Origin: Caldicellulosiruptor owensensis OL
GTDB taxonomy: Bacteria; Bacillota; Thermoanaerobacteria; Caldicellulosiruptorales; Caldicellulosiruptoraceae
Length of the DNA stretch: 64,000 nucleotides
Direction: 5' to 3'
Assembly (NCBI RefSeq): GCF_000166335.1
Contig: NC_014657.1
Location: 1,780,501-1,844,500, forward strand
This document shows positions 27,642-36,984 of this stretch, piece by piece. The translations under genes and the position numbers were made by a program. How positions within the stretch are numbered: position 1 is the first letter of the stretch; the number at the start of each line of letters is the position of its first letter. The notes beneath the pieces are model-generated. The model was not told the DNA's origin and did not search any database. It saw only the letters and a list, made by a program, of their open reading frames with translations.

Positions 27642-29254
27642 GATAGTGTCAAGAGTTTGTAGGGAAATTTTTTATTAAAATACGACTGCATTTAAGAAAT
27701 CTCCAGTACTTAGGCCTTTCAGTACTCTAAACGTCAAATCAACTTTTCCTCTTGCTAAAATTGGCACATTATTCCTCGTCTCCTCAATCTGTTTCCTTAT
27801 CTTCTTAACATTTTTTCTCACAATTTCTTTCAATATTTTTTCTTCTTTCTCTTCCTTGCCACAAATCTCTTTTAAATATGCTTCTTTCAAGTTTACACCA
27901 TTATACTTCAAGCTCAATAACTTTACCATCACTTCTGCTCCTTGTTCGCTCCATCCTCTTGGTCTTGAACTCATCCTATCTGCTAATACGTGGCTTACAT
28001 GCCCTTCTGCACTACATCCTTTTATAATCCTATTATCTAACTCTAATACTATATTATCCCAATGATTGGCTATATATCTCCTACTTTCATTTATCCTCTT
28101 CAACGCTCTTTTGTCCTCTCCAGCCTTTTCCATCGCTTTAGCTACCAATCCCTCAAACTTCTCTCTATCCTTATCCCTCAATGCTTCTACTATCCCAGCA
28201 AAAATATTCTTATCTCCACCGCTTATTTTGATTACCTCTCTCATTAGATGAAACCTGTCTAATACAAATTCTGCACCCACTATCCATTCAAGCCCTTCCT
28301 TTATCCATGCCGCTCCATCCCCTAACAAATATATCTTCTCTATCTTCTCCGTTTCATAGTGCTCCTCTATATATTCACTTACTTTTGACCAAAAATCTTC
28401 TGGTCTCTCTTTAATACTGCTAAAATAATGCACCCCTTTTAATTCCTTTCTTTTGACAATCCCTTTCTCTTCTTTATATCCCTCATTTATGTACGCAAGC
28501 TTCGCTATCTTCCCTTCTCCGTTTTGTAACGAAATATGATCTTCATCTGCCTCTATATAAAGTTCTTTTACCACTTTTTTACTGCCTGCAACTCCTTTTT
28601 TATTATGCTCGATTCTATCTAACTGAGCTGCCTCTATCCTCCTCAAAATATTCATTACACTTTGTCTTGTCATTTTCTCTTCTCCTAATACTTCTTTGGC
28701 TGCTTTTTCATATGATATTTCCACTACTTTCTCAACTATTGCTGCTTTGACTGCTTTGTCTATTCTTTGGTATTTCTCTATCCCCAAAATTTCATCTGCT
28801 AAATACACATACCCTCCCTCTTCTTTATTCTTGTAGTACGTCCTTATATATTCCACATCTCCAAATATTGTCTTTATGCTCCTCTTATCTTTCCTTACAA
28901 CCTCATACCTTGCCTTCCTCTTCTTTTCATTCCTTACAATCTCATCTACAAGCCCGCATGCCTCTTTTATCATCTCCTTCCCTATCTCATCCATCTTCTC
29001 CTTCAATTCCATTGAATACATCGCTATATCTTTCTCACCTCTTAATATCTCCACTATCCCTTCTCCAAATCTATTTAAAAGTTCCTCTATTTTTGTTATA
29101 ATATTATCAAACATTTTGCTCCCTCCTTTGGTTTGTTTTTCCTTTCAGTTTTCTTCTTCTTTTTTTTGCTCATTATTTTATATCATTCTCTCATTTTTCC
29201 CAAGAGGAGGGAGCATTTTTTCCATCTCAAGTCCTATAAATATTTTACACTAAG
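27642..29254 (-). mobile_element. ISLre2-family (UPF0236) insertion element, copy B, between yacP and sigH
   Basis: 1613 bp, same ends and orientation as copy A. It is flanked by the 9 bp direct repeat CCAGGTTTT (27633-27641 and 29255-29263). The right end supplies the new stop codon of yacP (TAG at 29250-29252). Its transposase frame is intact, so this copy could mobilise both. Confidence 0.94.
27675..29114 (-). CDS. ISLre2-family transposase (UPF0236 protein)
   Basis: 479 aa, ATG 29114 after GGAGGGAGC. It has a coiled N-terminal region (IITKIEELLNRFGEGIVEIL), a zinc-free DNA-binding section with RQSVMNILRRIE (about residue 150), and acidic residues arranged as in DDE enzymes: YIEADEDHISLQ (about 187), IYLLGDGAAWIKEG (about 263), FVLDRFHLMREVIK (about 285). 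The C-terminal part has EGHVSHVLADRMSSRPRGWS (about 382). UPF0236 proteins are now recognised as ISLre2 transposases. Length is usual for the family. It is the undamaged reference for copy A. Confidence 0.93.
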   Translation of the reverse strand: MFDNIITKIEELLNRFGEGIVEILRGEKDIAMYSMELKEKMDEIGKEMIKEACGLVDEIVRNEKKRKARYEVVRKDKRSIKTIFGDVEYIRTYYKNKEEGGYVYLADEILGIEKYQRIDKAVKAAIVEKVVEISYEKAAKEVLGEEKMTRQSVMNILRRIEAAQLDRIEHNKKGVAGSKKVVKELYIEADEDHISLQNGEGKIAKLAYINEGYKEEKGIVKRKELKGVHYFSSIKERPEDFWSKVSEYIEEHYETEKIEKIYLLGDGAAWIKEGLEWIVGAEFVLDRFHLMREVIKISGGDKNIFAGIVEALRDKDREKFEGLVAKAMEKAGEDKRALKRINESRRYIANHWDNIVLELDNRIIKGCSAEGHVSHVLADRMSSRPRGWSEQGAEVMVKLLSLKYNGVNLKEAYLKEICGKEEKEEKILKEIVRKNVKKIRKQIEETRNNVPILARGKVDLTFRVLKGLSTGDFLNAVVF

Positions 29255-29756
29255 CCAGGTTTTTTTTGAACTTTTCAAGTTTGCGAATAACATCATCTTC
29301 TAAAGCATCTTCTAATTTGCTATTTTTATGCATCTTTTCTTTTTCTTTCTTCTCAATTTCTTTTCTGTAATGTTCAATCTCGTATATAAGTTCTCTTGGA
29401 GGTATTCTCAAAGCCCCATCTCCAAGGATTATGAGTTGTTCTAAATAATCTGAGGTTACAACCCCAATCTTTTCGTTTTTGCTATTCTTGTAAACATATT
29501 GTTCTATGTAGCTATCAGCTGTCTCACCCTCTTTTGTAAATACTACCTCTACATTACTGATTATCTCCTTCCTGCGCATAGCTCCTTTAACCAAGTGCGA
29601 ATCAAACACAACTGTGATTTTGTATCCTCTGTAGCCAGAAAAATCTGCTAAAATGTCAATTAACTTTTTTCGTGCACTGTCTAAATCCTCTTCAGCAATT
29701 TTCTTCAAGATATCCCATGCGTTTATAAAGTTGTACCCATCAACCATCAAGTGCAC
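29250..29756 (-). CDS. yacP: YacP-like NYN-domain ribonuclease
   Basis: 168 aa. The PIN-like NYN fold starts [12 protein letters not shown] (acidic residue of the active site), continues with KITVVFDSH (about residue 48), VEVVFTKEGETADSYIEQYV (about 69) and IGVVTSDYLEQLIIL (about 96). YacP/Rae1-type proteins cut mRNA on or near the ribosome. It overlaps rlmB by 17 bp, the conserved rlmB-yacP-sigH order. ISLre2 copy B has landed in the last codon. The old ending ...NLE-TGA is now ...NLA-TAG, the stop coming from the element, so the protein is essentially unchanged. Confidence 0.93.
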   Translation of the reverse strand: MHLMVDGYNFINAWDILKKIAEEDLDSARKKLIDILADFSGYRGYKITVVFDSHLVKGAMRRKEIISNVEVVFTKEGETADSYIEQYVYKNSKNEKIGVVTSDYLEQLIILGDGALRIPPRELIYEIEHYRKEIEKKEKEKMHKNSKLEDALEDDVIRKLEKFKKNLA

Positions 29757-30501
29757 TTTTGATTTCTCCTTCTTTAAGTCTTTGTTTCAAAACCTCAAAA
29801 AATATAATACCTGCTGCAACAGACGCATTAAACGAATTGATATATCCTTTCTGTGGAATTTTTATTAAAAAGTCAGCGCCTTCTTTCACAAGCCTGGAGA
29901 TACCTTTTCCTTCAGAACCTATTACAATACATGCTGGAATAGTAAAATCACACTCATAAACAGGTTTTGGACTACTTGCATCTGCAGCAAACACCCATAT
30001 GCCCTTCTCTTTTAGCTCTTCAATAGTTCTTCTTAAATTAACAACCCGTGCAATTTTCATATACTCAACAGCACCTGCAGAAGCCTTTTCAACAGCTGGC
30101 GTAACAGGACATGAATTTCTTGCTTCAATCACAATTCCATGCGCTCCACACAAATGTGCAGACCTTATGATAGACCCAAAGTTCTGTGGGTCAGTTATGC
30201 CATCAAGCAAAACTAAAAAAGCAGCTTCACCCTTCTTTCTTGCTTCGAGCAAAATGTCATCTGTATCGCAATATTCAAACTCCCGTGCTATGGCAATGAC
30301 ACCTTGCGGGTTTTTGGTCTGCGCCATTTTATCTATCTTGTTCCTGTCAACAAATTTTACCACAACCCCTCTTTGTCTGCAAAGGTCTATTATCTGGGCA
30401 GTCTCTTTATCTTTTGCTGAATTTGAGATATACACCTCTGTTATCATAGCTCCGCTTTTGAGTGCTTCTTTCACCGGATTTTTGCCTTCAATAGTTCTCA
30501 T
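29740..30501 (-). CDS. rlmB: 23S rRNA 2'-O-ribose methyltransferase, TrmH/SpoU family (RlmB)
   Basis: 253 aa from ATG 30501 with GGGAGG 4-5 nt upstream; the longer frame from 30522 is not needed. The N-terminal substrate-binding domain (about 1-75, [14 protein letters not shown]) is followed by a SPOUT domain with [20 protein letters not shown] (about 106), [15 protein letters not shown] (about 190) and the knot motif [19 protein letters not shown] (about 215). It methylates a ribose in 23S rRNA. Its start overlaps the thyX stop by 14 bp. Confidence 0.95.
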   Translation of the reverse strand: MRTIEGKNPVKEALKSGAMITEVYISNSAKDKETAQIIDLCRQRGVVVKFVDRNKIDKMAQTKNPQGVIAIAREFEYCDTDDILLEARKKGEAAFLVLLDGITDPQNFGSIIRSAHLCGAHGIVIEARNSCPVTPAVEKASAGAVEYMKIARVVNLRRTIEELKEKGIWVFAADASSPKPVYECDFTIPACIVIGSEGKGISRLVKEGADFLIKIPQKGYINSFNASVAAGIIFFEVLKQRLKEGEIKSALDG

Positions 30502-31279
30502 GTTCCTCCCTCTTTTTCCCAAGATATTTTTCTCTCACCTTTTGAATCTCTCCACAAGAGAACTTCCCTTCCGAGCAATAGCCAAGTCTTATGCATTTAG
30601 GTCCTGCAAATTTGAATATGTTTGGCGCAACGTTTTTGACAAGCTCTAAAATCTTGTCAGCAACAGTCCTTATCTCCCACTGAGCTCTGTTACAGCACCT
30701 TTCGCTAAAAAAATGTAAAAGCTCTCTTGCGTTCATTGTCATGATAATTTTAGTTTCACAAGCATTTGGAAGAACATATCTTGCGTCCTCTATCGCCATT
30801 TTCTCTGCTTTTTTTAAAGCCTCTTTTTCTGAAATTCCTTGCATTTTAAATCTTTCAATGTGCTTTTTTTGAAGCTTTTCAGACAAAATAGCATAACTTT
30901 TAGCAATCTGATTCATAATGTCCATAAAAATACTTTTAAGTTCTTCATCTTCTTCTATACTTGGTGGAATGATATAGTCAAACCCCTCCATTTTGACATA
31001 CCGCTGAGATTGCTGCGAATACGAAGCAATCCTGTGACGGACAAGCTGGTGTGTAAAGCTTCTTGAAACTCCTTCTATCCCAAATGTAAAACTCACATGT
31101 TCTAAAGGTGACTGGTGCCCTACTTCTAAAAGGAAATTTAAAAAATTCTTAATAGTCTCATCATCAAGTTTTTCAAATATATTTTCAACTGTTGCATTGG
31201 AATAACAAAGTTTTGCAGCAGTTGCAACAACCTTTTCAGGCTCCGGTGTGTGGGATAACAGAACAACCTTGAACTTCAT
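30488..31279 (-). CDS. thyX: Flavin-dependent thymidylate synthase
   Basis: 263 aa. I put the start at ATG 31279 (GGAGG 8 nt upstream, then [17 protein letters not shown]). The open frame continues upstream to 31402, but that part reads like leader DNA. ThyX makes dTMP from dUMP with FAD and folate. The signature [15 protein letters not shown] (about residues 77-91) and [17 protein letters not shown] before it are present; [20 protein letters not shown] supplies the later substrate contacts. It is the first gene of the thyX-rlmB-yacP-sigH run. Confidence 0.96.
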   Translation of the reverse strand: MKFKVVLLSHTPEPEKVVATAAKLCYSNATVENIFEKLDDETIKNFLNFLLEVGHQSPLEHVSFTFGIEGVSRSFTHQLVRHRIASYSQQSQRYVKMEGFDYIIPPSIEEDEELKSIFMDIMNQIAKSYAILSEKLQKKHIERFKMQGISEKEALKKAEKMAIEDARYVLPNACETKIIMTMNARELLHFFSERCCNRAQWEIRTVADKILELVKNVAPNIFKFAGPKCIRLGYCSEGKFSCGEIQKVREKYLGKKREEHENY

Positions 31280-31337
31280 AGCTAATTCCTCCATATACAA
31301 TAATTGCATTTTGCTGGTATAAAAATAAATGAAGTTT

Positions 31338-31360
31338 TGTGATAAAATTATTGTATCACA
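31338..31360. promoter_or_regulatory. Inverted repeat between thyX and dnaD, possible operator
   Basis: TGTGATA (31338-31344) and TATCACA (31354-31360) form a perfect 7 bp inverted repeat with a 9 nt spacer, directly before the dnaD ribosome site (AAAAGGGGG, 31361-31369). TAAAAT in the spacer could be a -10 element. Binding protein unknown. Confidence 0.4.
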
Positions 31361-31380
31361 AAAAGGGGGCAATTTTATAC

Positions 31381-32400
31381 ATGGGAAAGCTATTTCTTGC
31401 ACCTAAACAGCAAAACTTTGTTTTAATAGGCTATGATTTTATTAAAAACCATATGCCTTTTTCTGACGGGGAGTTTGTTAAGGTGTACATATACCTTAAA
31501 TATCTTTTTCAAAACAAAATTGAAGCAATTGAAATAGATAGGATTTCAAAGGAACTAAATCTTCTTGAAAGTGATGTTGTGAAAGCACTTGAATTTTGGG
31601 CACAGAGAAATCTCATAAGGCTTTCCAAAGACGCTGATGGCAATTTTTCAATTGAATTTCTGGATGAGATGTTTTCATCTGAAAAGGTTGAAAATATGCC
31701 AACCCCACCGGTCTATACAACAGAGGATTTGTCCAGATTTTTTGAGACAGATGAAAAGTTTAGAAATCTACTTGAATTTGCCCAACAACATTACTGCAGA
31801 ACATTTAACAAAAGTGATATTGATGTTTTACTTGAGATTTATGATTGGCTAAAACTGCCTATTGAGGTTATATACCTTTTGATAAGATATGTTACAACAA
31901 TCAAGAACAATAAGAACATAAAATTTCTTGAACAAATGGCAATTAAATGGAAAGAGCTCAATATTGATAGTATTGAAAAAGCTGAGGAGTATATAAGGTC
32001 GCAGGAAGACACAAGTAGAATAAAAAGGCTTGTTCTTCAGTATCTTGGAATATACAACAGGGCTCCGACCAAGGTGGAAGATGAAATTATGAATGTATGG
32101 ATAAATGACTGGAAAGTGCCAGAAGATGTAATTATGTATGCTTTGAGCCTTGTGAAAAATGTGAACAATCCCACAGTAAGCTATGTAAATGGTATAATAA
32201 AAAGGTGGTATGAGGCAGGCCTTAAGGATTTAGAATCAATTAAAAAGTTTGAACTTGAAAATGCTCAAAAGAAAGAAAAGAGCAAAAAACAGTCCTCAAA
32301 TAAAAAGAGCCTCCGTGAAGAAAGAGACCCATCTACATACACTGCGTTAGAAGAACTTTACAAAAAAGCCTTGAGAGGTAATGCATATGATGACGAATAA
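31381..32400 (+). CDS. DnaD-domain replication protein
   Basis: 339 aa from ATG 31381, which has AAAAGGGGG about 11 nt upstream; an in-frame upstream ATG at 31339 lacks a site. The N-terminal winged-helix part ([40 protein letters not shown]) is followed by two DnaD/DnaB2 domains (about 130-200 and 205-285), the second holding [20 protein letters not shown], matching the YxxxIxxxW motif. The tail is Lys/Glu rich. Such proteins remodel DNA at origins and help load the helicase. Its end overlaps the helicase-loader-like gene that follows, so the two are coupled. Confidence 0.92.
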   Translation: MGKLFLAPKQQNFVLIGYDFIKNHMPFSDGEFVKVYIYLKYLFQNKIEAIEIDRISKELNLLESDVVKALEFWAQRNLIRLSKDADGNFSIEFLDEMFSSEKVENMPTPPVYTTEDLSRFFETDEKFRNLLEFAQQHYCRTFNKSDIDVLLEIYDWLKLPIEVIYLLIRYVTTIKNNKNIKFLEQMAIKWKELNIDSIEKAEEYIRSQEDTSRIKRLVLQYLGIYNRAPTKVEDEIMNVWINDWKVPEDVIMYALSLVKNVNNPTVSYVNGIIKRWYEAGLKDLESIKKFELENAQKKEKSKKQSSNKKSLREERDPSTYTALEELYKKALRGNAYDDE

Positions 32401-33415
32401 GAAAGAAATATTAGAGACGATAGATAGAATATACAAGCAAAGACGCTACAATGCAGAGCTTTCAAAAGAAAGAAAAATGAGCGAGCTTTATGCAAAATCA
32501 AAAGAGTTTGCCGACATATGTGACAAAATAAAATTAGCTGGCTTGAGGCTGTCAAAAGCGTCACTGATGCAAAATAAAGAACAAATAGCTAAATATTCCA
32601 AAATTTTAGATACGCTTATCTCAAAAAGGACAAAACTTTTAATTGAGATGGGATATCCGAGCGACTATTTAGAACCAGACTATGTGTGCAAGGCATGCCA
32701 AGATACAGGTTTTGTTGTGTCAGAAGACAAAGTTGAGGTTTGCAAATGCAGGACCCAGCTTTTCATTGAACTTTTATATGAACAAAGTAGATTAAAAGAA
32801 ATTTTGAAAGAACACAACTTTAGCAGCTTTAATCTTGATTTCTATTCCAAAGAAATTGATTTGAAAGAAGGGCTATCACCCTATAAAAATATGGTCAAGA
32901 TAATTGAAGAAGTGAAGAAGTTCGTTGAAAATTTTGATATGCCAAATCAAAAAAATCTATTATTTTATGGTCCAACCGGACTTGGTAAGACTTTTCTTGC
33001 TCACTGCATAGCAAAAGAAATAATTGACAAGGGTAAAACGGTAATATTTTTAGACAGTATTTCTTTTTTTGAGATATTAAAAGATAAATATTCCAAAATG
33101 ATTCGACTCTACGATGAGGTCAGCGATGAAGAATATAAAAGCCTTGAAGAGGTCGATCTTTTGATTATTGATGACCTTGGTAATGAAGGGAAAAATACCG
33201 AATTTTGCCATGGAGTCTTTCAAAGTTTATTAGACAAAAGGTTTTTAAGCGGTAAAAAAATGGTTATAACAACAAACTATAGCCTTGATGGACTTGTTAC
33301 TGTTTATTCCGGTTTTATAATGGGAAGGCTTCAGGAATATTTCATGTTTTTGCACCTTTTTGGAGAAGATGTAAGAGTTATAAAAGCAAAACTCCAACTT
33401 GAAAAAAGAACATAA
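32387..33415 (+). CDS. DnaC/DnaI-like AAA+ helicase loader
   Basis: 342 aa; of several clustered ATGs I favour 32387, about 8 nt after GAGAGG. A helical N-terminal part (to about 95) is followed by a zinc-binding stretch CKACQDTGFVVSED...CKC (about residues 101-122), then an AAA+ domain: Walker A FYGPTGLGKTFLAHCIAKE (about 187), Walker B VDLLIIDDLGNE (about 256), sensor KMVITTNYSLDGL (about 289) and the arginine finger region GRLQEYF. It loads replicative helicase together with DnaD/DnaB-type factors. It overlaps dnaD by 14 bp. Confidence 0.92.
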   Translation: MMTNKKEILETIDRIYKQRRYNAELSKERKMSELYAKSKEFADICDKIKLAGLRLSKASLMQNKEQIAKYSKILDTLISKRTKLLIEMGYPSDYLEPDYVCKACQDTGFVVSEDKVEVCKCRTQLFIELLYEQSRLKEILKEHNFSSFNLDFYSKEIDLKEGLSPYKNMVKIIEEVKKFVENFDMPNQKNLLFYGPTGLGKTFLAHCIAKEIIDKGKTVIFLDSISFFEILKDKYSKMIRLYDEVSDEEYKSLEEVDLLIIDDLGNEGKNTEFCHGVFQSLLDKRFLSGKKMVITTNYSLDGLVTVYSGFIMGRLQEYFMFLHLFGEDVRVIKAKLQLEKRT

Positions 33416-33432
33416 GATATTATAATAAAGAA

Positions 33433-33468
33433 AAAGGTAACCAGCTTGAAATCTTGCCGGTTACCTTT
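33433..33468. terminator. Bidirectional terminator between the helicase-loader gene and fabZ
   Basis: AAAGGTAACC/GGTTACCTTT, a 10 bp perfect stem with T-rich tails on both strands, lies between two convergent genes. Confidence 0.85.
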
Positions 33469-33469
33469 A

Positions 33470-33892
33470 TTATTTCATAGCAAAAAGCAGCTCACCCTCG
33501 CATACAACTTCACCATCAACATATGCAGATGCTTTTGCCTTGCCAATTGAACCTTTGAGAGAAATTAGCTCTGTCTCAATCACAAGAACATCGCCAGGTT
33601 TTACAACTCTTTTGAATCTTACCTTATCAATACCTGCAAAAAATGGAGTTTTGCCTTTAAATTCTTCTTTAAAAAGCATTGCAACAGCTCCAACCTGTGC
33701 CATTGCCTCAACAATCAACACACCTGGCATCACAGGATTTCCCGGAAAATGTCCCTGAAAAAATGGTTCATTGATTGTCACGTTTTTGATCCCCTTTGCT
33801 CTCTTTCCTTCTTCTACTTCTACAATCTTATCAACAAGTAAAAAAGGGTATCTGTGAGGAAGAACCTCTAAAATTTTTTCAATTGTATACAT
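33470..33892 (-). CDS. fabZ: 3-hydroxyacyl-ACP dehydratase FabZ
   Basis: 140 aa from ATG 33892; GGAAG lies 8 nt upstream, while the longer frame would need a TTG inside that site. Hot-dog fold dehydratase of fatty-acid elongation. [20 protein letters not shown] (about residues 8-27), the catalytic His in [20 protein letters not shown] (about 42-61) and the Glu of the latter are present. It is a single gene followed by a shared terminator; the DUF1646 gene precedes it by 40 bp on the same strand. Confidence 0.96.
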   Translation of the reverse strand: MYTIEKILEVLPHRYPFLLVDKIVEVEEGKRAKGIKNVTINEPFFQGHFPGNPVMPGVLIVEAMAQVGAVAMLFKEEFKGKTPFFAGIDKVRFKRVVKPGDVLVIETELISLKGSIGKAKASAYVDGEVVCEGELLFAMK

Positions 33893-33931
33893 AGCAATTC
33901 TTCCTTTCAAATTTAAATTTGTTAAATTCGG

Positions 33932-34957
33932 TTATATCTTAAGTACAAAAACTAAAATAAAGTAAGCAATCATAAGGATTAAACCTATGGGAATTCCAAT
34001 TTTAGCCCATTCCTTACTCTTTATTTTAAACTTTCCTGCTGATATTATGTTGGGGATATTTCCAGGTATTAACATCCCTCCGCTTATAATCATTCCAAGA
34101 ATAATAGCTCTTACCTGTTCGTTTGTCATTTCTTTAGAAATTTCAGCTGCTGCCAAGGTTGCATTGTCTACTATAGCAGATATCATATTTACCCAGTAAA
34201 GAATCTTTGCATCCAATTTAATAACGTACAAATCTATCAATGGTTTGAAAGCTGTTCCTAAAAGTTCAAGTGCAAACACAAATATAAAAACCTTGAAAGC
34301 CCTCAAAAAAACATCTTTAATTCCCTCTTTGTTTTCTATATATTCATCTTTATCTACTTTATTTGCTTTTTTAACAATTAAAGCTGACAAACATGCCATC
34401 AATAATATTGTAATAATAATTTCTAATCCAATAGCCCTTGCTAAATAAAAAAAATCTGCTTTTAGTTTTGAAATAGTAATAGTTGCCAATGGTTCACCCA
34501 CTGGCGTTAATGCTGCTCCAAATCCTATTGCAAAACATGCTAAAACAATAACTTTTAATTTCGTATTTCTCTCAAGCGGTGTATGATGCATAATTTCGGT
34601 TAATAACAACGATGCAATTATCGCGGTAATAAAACTGGAACTCAACCCTAAGATAAGAACTAAAATAAAAACAAAAAATTGTATTGAAATCTTATTGGTC
34701 AATAATTCAATCATTTTGTTTATTCTACTTCTAAAGAAGAAAAATAGCATACCAGCTATCAAAACTGCAAAAGTTATGTAGTAAATTAATCTATTTTGAA
34801 TTATGTGCTCAAATAACTTTAAATTCATCTGTTTAGAAATAATAACACCAATAATACCCATTACAAACAAGAAATATTCCAAATTGTGTTCAATTACCTT
34901 TACAAAAAAGGGTAAAAATAAAATAACCAATAGCAGAATTATCAATCCTGCAATCAT
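33932..34957 (-). CDS. DUF1646 family membrane protein, putative ion transporter
   Basis: 341 aa, ATG 34957 after AAAGGAG. About ten hydrophobic helices. Characteristic half-helix regions FGAALTPVGEPLATI (about residue 148) and ISGGMLIPGNIPNIISAGKF (about 295) place it in the DUF1646 branch of the ion-transporter (NhaD/CitM-like) superfamily. A charged loop (KVDKDEYIENKEG) separates the halves. Substrate unproven; a cation is the usual guess. It lies 15 bp after the mini-RNase III gene on the same strand. Confidence 0.85.
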   Translation of the reverse strand: MIAGLIILLLVILFLPFFVKVIEHNLEYFLFVMGIIGVIISKQMNLKLFEHIIQNRLIYYITFAVLIAGMLFFFFRSRINKMIELLTNKISIQFFVFILVLILGLSSSFITAIIASLLLTEIMHHTPLERNTKLKVIVLACFAIGFGAALTPVGEPLATITISKLKADFFYLARAIGLEIIITILLMACLSALIVKKANKVDKDEYIENKEGIKDVFLRAFKVFIFVFALELLGTAFKPLIDLYVIKLDAKILYWVNMISAIVDNATLAAAEISKEMTNEQVRAIILGMIISGGMLIPGNIPNIISAGKFKIKSKEWAKIGIPIGLILMIAYFILVFVLKI

Positions 34958-34972
34958 TTTCGAAACTCCTTT

Positions 34973-35428
34973 CTAATATTGTTGACAACTATTCTTGGCA
35001 TTGGTGTATTCTTCAGTTATTATATCATACGTTTGCGAAAGAATATAATTCAATCTCTCAATGTTATTTTCTAGATAAAGATAACCAATTAATGTTTCAA
35101 GGGCTGTAGCGTATTTATAATCACTCAACCTGGCATTTCTAGGAATGGTTTTTGGTTTTGCATTTCTGCCTCTCTTTACAATCCTTTTTTCATCTTCATC
35201 AAGTTCTTCATATAATTTCTTTATAGCTATTGCTTGACTCGAAGCTTTTACATACATAGTAGTTCTAAGATAGTACAGGTATGGGGTTAAATTTGGATTT
35301 TCAGTTATTATTTTGTTTCTCACAAACAACTCATATACTGCATCTCCAATATAAGCATATACTAAAGGACTGAGCAACCTCTCCTCACTCTCTTTCAAAT
35401 ACGTTTTTAAAATATCCAAAAAGCACAT
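34973..35428 (-). CDS. mrnC: Mini-ribonuclease III
   Basis: 151 aa. RNase III catalytic domain without a dsRNA-binding domain: LVYAYIGDAVYELFVRNKI (about residues 22-40), VKASSQAIAIKKLYEEL (about 56), RGRNAKPKTIPRNARLSDYK (about 84-103) and ALETLIGYLYLENN (about 108), which gives the acidic metal-binding residues. It matures 23S rRNA ends in Firmicutes. It is usually next to rlmB, but here it lies 4.5 kb away, just after the PLP decarboxylase. The start follows that stop by 6 bp, with no strong ribosome site. Confidence 0.93.
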   Translation of the reverse strand: MCFLDILKTYLKESEERLLSPLVYAYIGDAVYELFVRNKIITENPNLTPYLYYLRTTMYVKASSQAIAIKKLYEELDEDEKRIVKRGRNAKPKTIPRNARLSDYKYATALETLIGYLYLENNIERLNYILSQTYDIITEEYTNAKNSCQQY

Positions 35429-35434
35429 TCATTA

Positions 35435-36916
35435 TTAATCAGCTGTTCCAAGTACCCTTATTGTATTTACATAAGGGTCAGCTGTACCCTGAAGCTGACA
35501 GTCTTCTTCTTTTAAAAGTTTTATATAATCAACAAGGTCCTTTGTAATTCTTTCACCCGGCAAAATAAGTGGTATTCCAGGTGGATATGCCATAACCATC
35601 TCACCTGAAATCTCTCCCACAGCATTTTCAAGGTCAACAACCTTCTTAGAACTGTAAAACGCATCTCTTGGTGATACAATTACCTGCGGTGAATGCAGTA
35701 CTATGGTTGGCGTTTTCACATCTTTGACACCAAGCTTCTTTGCCATATCGCGAAGAGCTTCAATTAGCTTTTCTACACTCTCCTGTGTATCTCCCAAAGA
35801 GATTATAGCCAGTATATTGTAAAGGTCAGACATCTCAACCTGTATATTATACTCATCTCTTAAAATTCTTTCAGCTTCATACCCGGTTATACCAAGTCTT
35901 CTTACATTTATACCAAGCTTTGTCTCATCAAAATCATAAACACCTGGCGTCCCAATTAGTTCTTTTCCAAAAGCATAAAGTCCTTCTATTTTGTTTATCT
36001 CTTCTCTTGCCATTCTGGCAAGTCGCAAAGTTTCTTCCAACATCTCTTCGCCATACATTGCAAGTTGTTTTCTTGCAACGTCAATTGAACACATAAGGAT
36101 GTATGAAGAACTTGTTGTCATTGTCAGGTTTAAAACCTGTTTTACTGTCTCTGGTTGAATCCTGTGCCCTCGTAAAAGAAGTACAGAACTTTGAGTAAGT
36201 GACCCACCTGTCTTGTGTGTTGACACAGCGCTCATATCGGCGCCAACTTCCATGGCGGTTAATGGAAAATCATTGTGAAAACCCATATGAGCACCATGCG
36301 CCTCATCAACCAACACTGCCATGCCAAATTTGTGTGCTGTTCTTGTTATAGATTTTAAATCACTTGCAATTCCGTAGTATGTGGGGTTTATTACAAAAAC
36401 TGCCTTGGCATGAGGATGTTTCAATATTGCCTTTTTTACATTCTCAATTGTAACACCCATCGTAATTCCAAGTTCCTCATTGACCTCAGGTTGAACATAT
36501 ACAGGGATTGCCCCGCTCAGGATTATTCCACCAAACGCACTTTTGTGTGCATTTCGAGGCAGTATTATCTCATCTCCAGGTTCGCATGCCGACATTATCA
36601 TTGTCTGAACACCGGATGTCGTGCCATTTACCAAAAAATATGCATACTGAGCACCAAACGCGCTTGCAAATAGTTTTTCAGCTTCATAAATCACACCAAT
36701 TGGATTGTTTGCATTGTCTAAATCTTCCATGCCGTTTAAGTCCATGAGCATGACGTTTTGCCCGACAAAATCGGTAAACTCTTTAAGACCTCTTCCATAT
36801 TTGTGCCCTGGGACATGGAATGGTATTATGTTCTTTTCAATGTGTCTTTTTACTGCATCAAATAAGGGTGTTTTGCTCTGATCCTCCTTTGTCACCTTAT
36901 TCTGCCCTGCCTCCAT
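35435..36916 (-). CDS. Orn/Lys/Arg decarboxylase (PLP, fold type I), probable arginine decarboxylase
   Basis: 493 aa if started at ATG 36916. The open frame reaches 36967, but a TATAAT -10 box (36951-36956) lies inside that extension, so the longer start would precede the transcript. The N-terminal HVPGHKYGRGL is conserved. The PLP lysine sits in VSTHKTGGSLTQSSVLL (about residues 228-244), with LVDEAHGAHMGFH before it. The C-terminal domain includes AYPPGIPLILPGERIT. It is the short YaaO/SpeA-type form of polyamine synthesis. Which amino acid it decarboxylates cannot be settled by reading, and no speB or speE lies nearby. Confidence 0.9.
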   Translation of the reverse strand: MEAGQNKVTKEDQSKTPLFDAVKRHIEKNIIPFHVPGHKYGRGLKEFTDFVGQNVMLMDLNGMEDLDNANNPIGVIYEAEKLFASAFGAQYAYFLVNGTTSGVQTMIMSACEPGDEIILPRNAHKSAFGGIILSGAIPVYVQPEVNEELGITMGVTIENVKKAILKHPHAKAVFVINPTYYGIASDLKSITRTAHKFGMAVLVDEAHGAHMGFHNDFPLTAMEVGADMSAVSTHKTGGSLTQSSVLLLRGHRIQPETVKQVLNLTMTTSSSYILMCSIDVARKQLAMYGEEMLEETLRLARMAREEINKIEGLYAFGKELIGTPGVYDFDETKLGINVRRLGITGYEAERILRDEYNIQVEMSDLYNILAIISLGDTQESVEKLIEALRDMAKKLGVKDVKTPTIVLHSPQVIVSPRDAFYSSKKVVDLENAVGEISGEMVMAYPPGIPLILPGERITKDLVDYIKLLKEEDCQLQGTADPYVNTIRVLGTAD

Positions 36917-36950
36917 TTCTTTCTTTGTATTTATAATTTTCTGATTGATA

Positions 36951-36956
36951 ATTATA
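36951..36956 (-). promoter_or_regulatory. -10 box for the decarboxylase gene
   Basis: TATAAT on the minus strand, about 35 nt upstream of ATG 36916. The -35 region 17 nt further up is poor (ACTTTT). It supports the shorter start of the decarboxylase. Confidence 0.45.
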
Positions 36957-36984
36957 CCACACTGCATTTTTTTAAAAGTATTTT

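Noticed and set aside
31280-31402. 41-residue N-terminal extension of ThyX
   Set aside because: A strong GGAGG site precedes ATG 31279, and the upstream stretch overlaps the dnaD control region.
36917-36967. 17-residue N-terminal extension of the PLP decarboxylase
   Set aside because: A TATAAT box lies inside it, so it would precede the transcription start; the ATG at 36916 is preferred.
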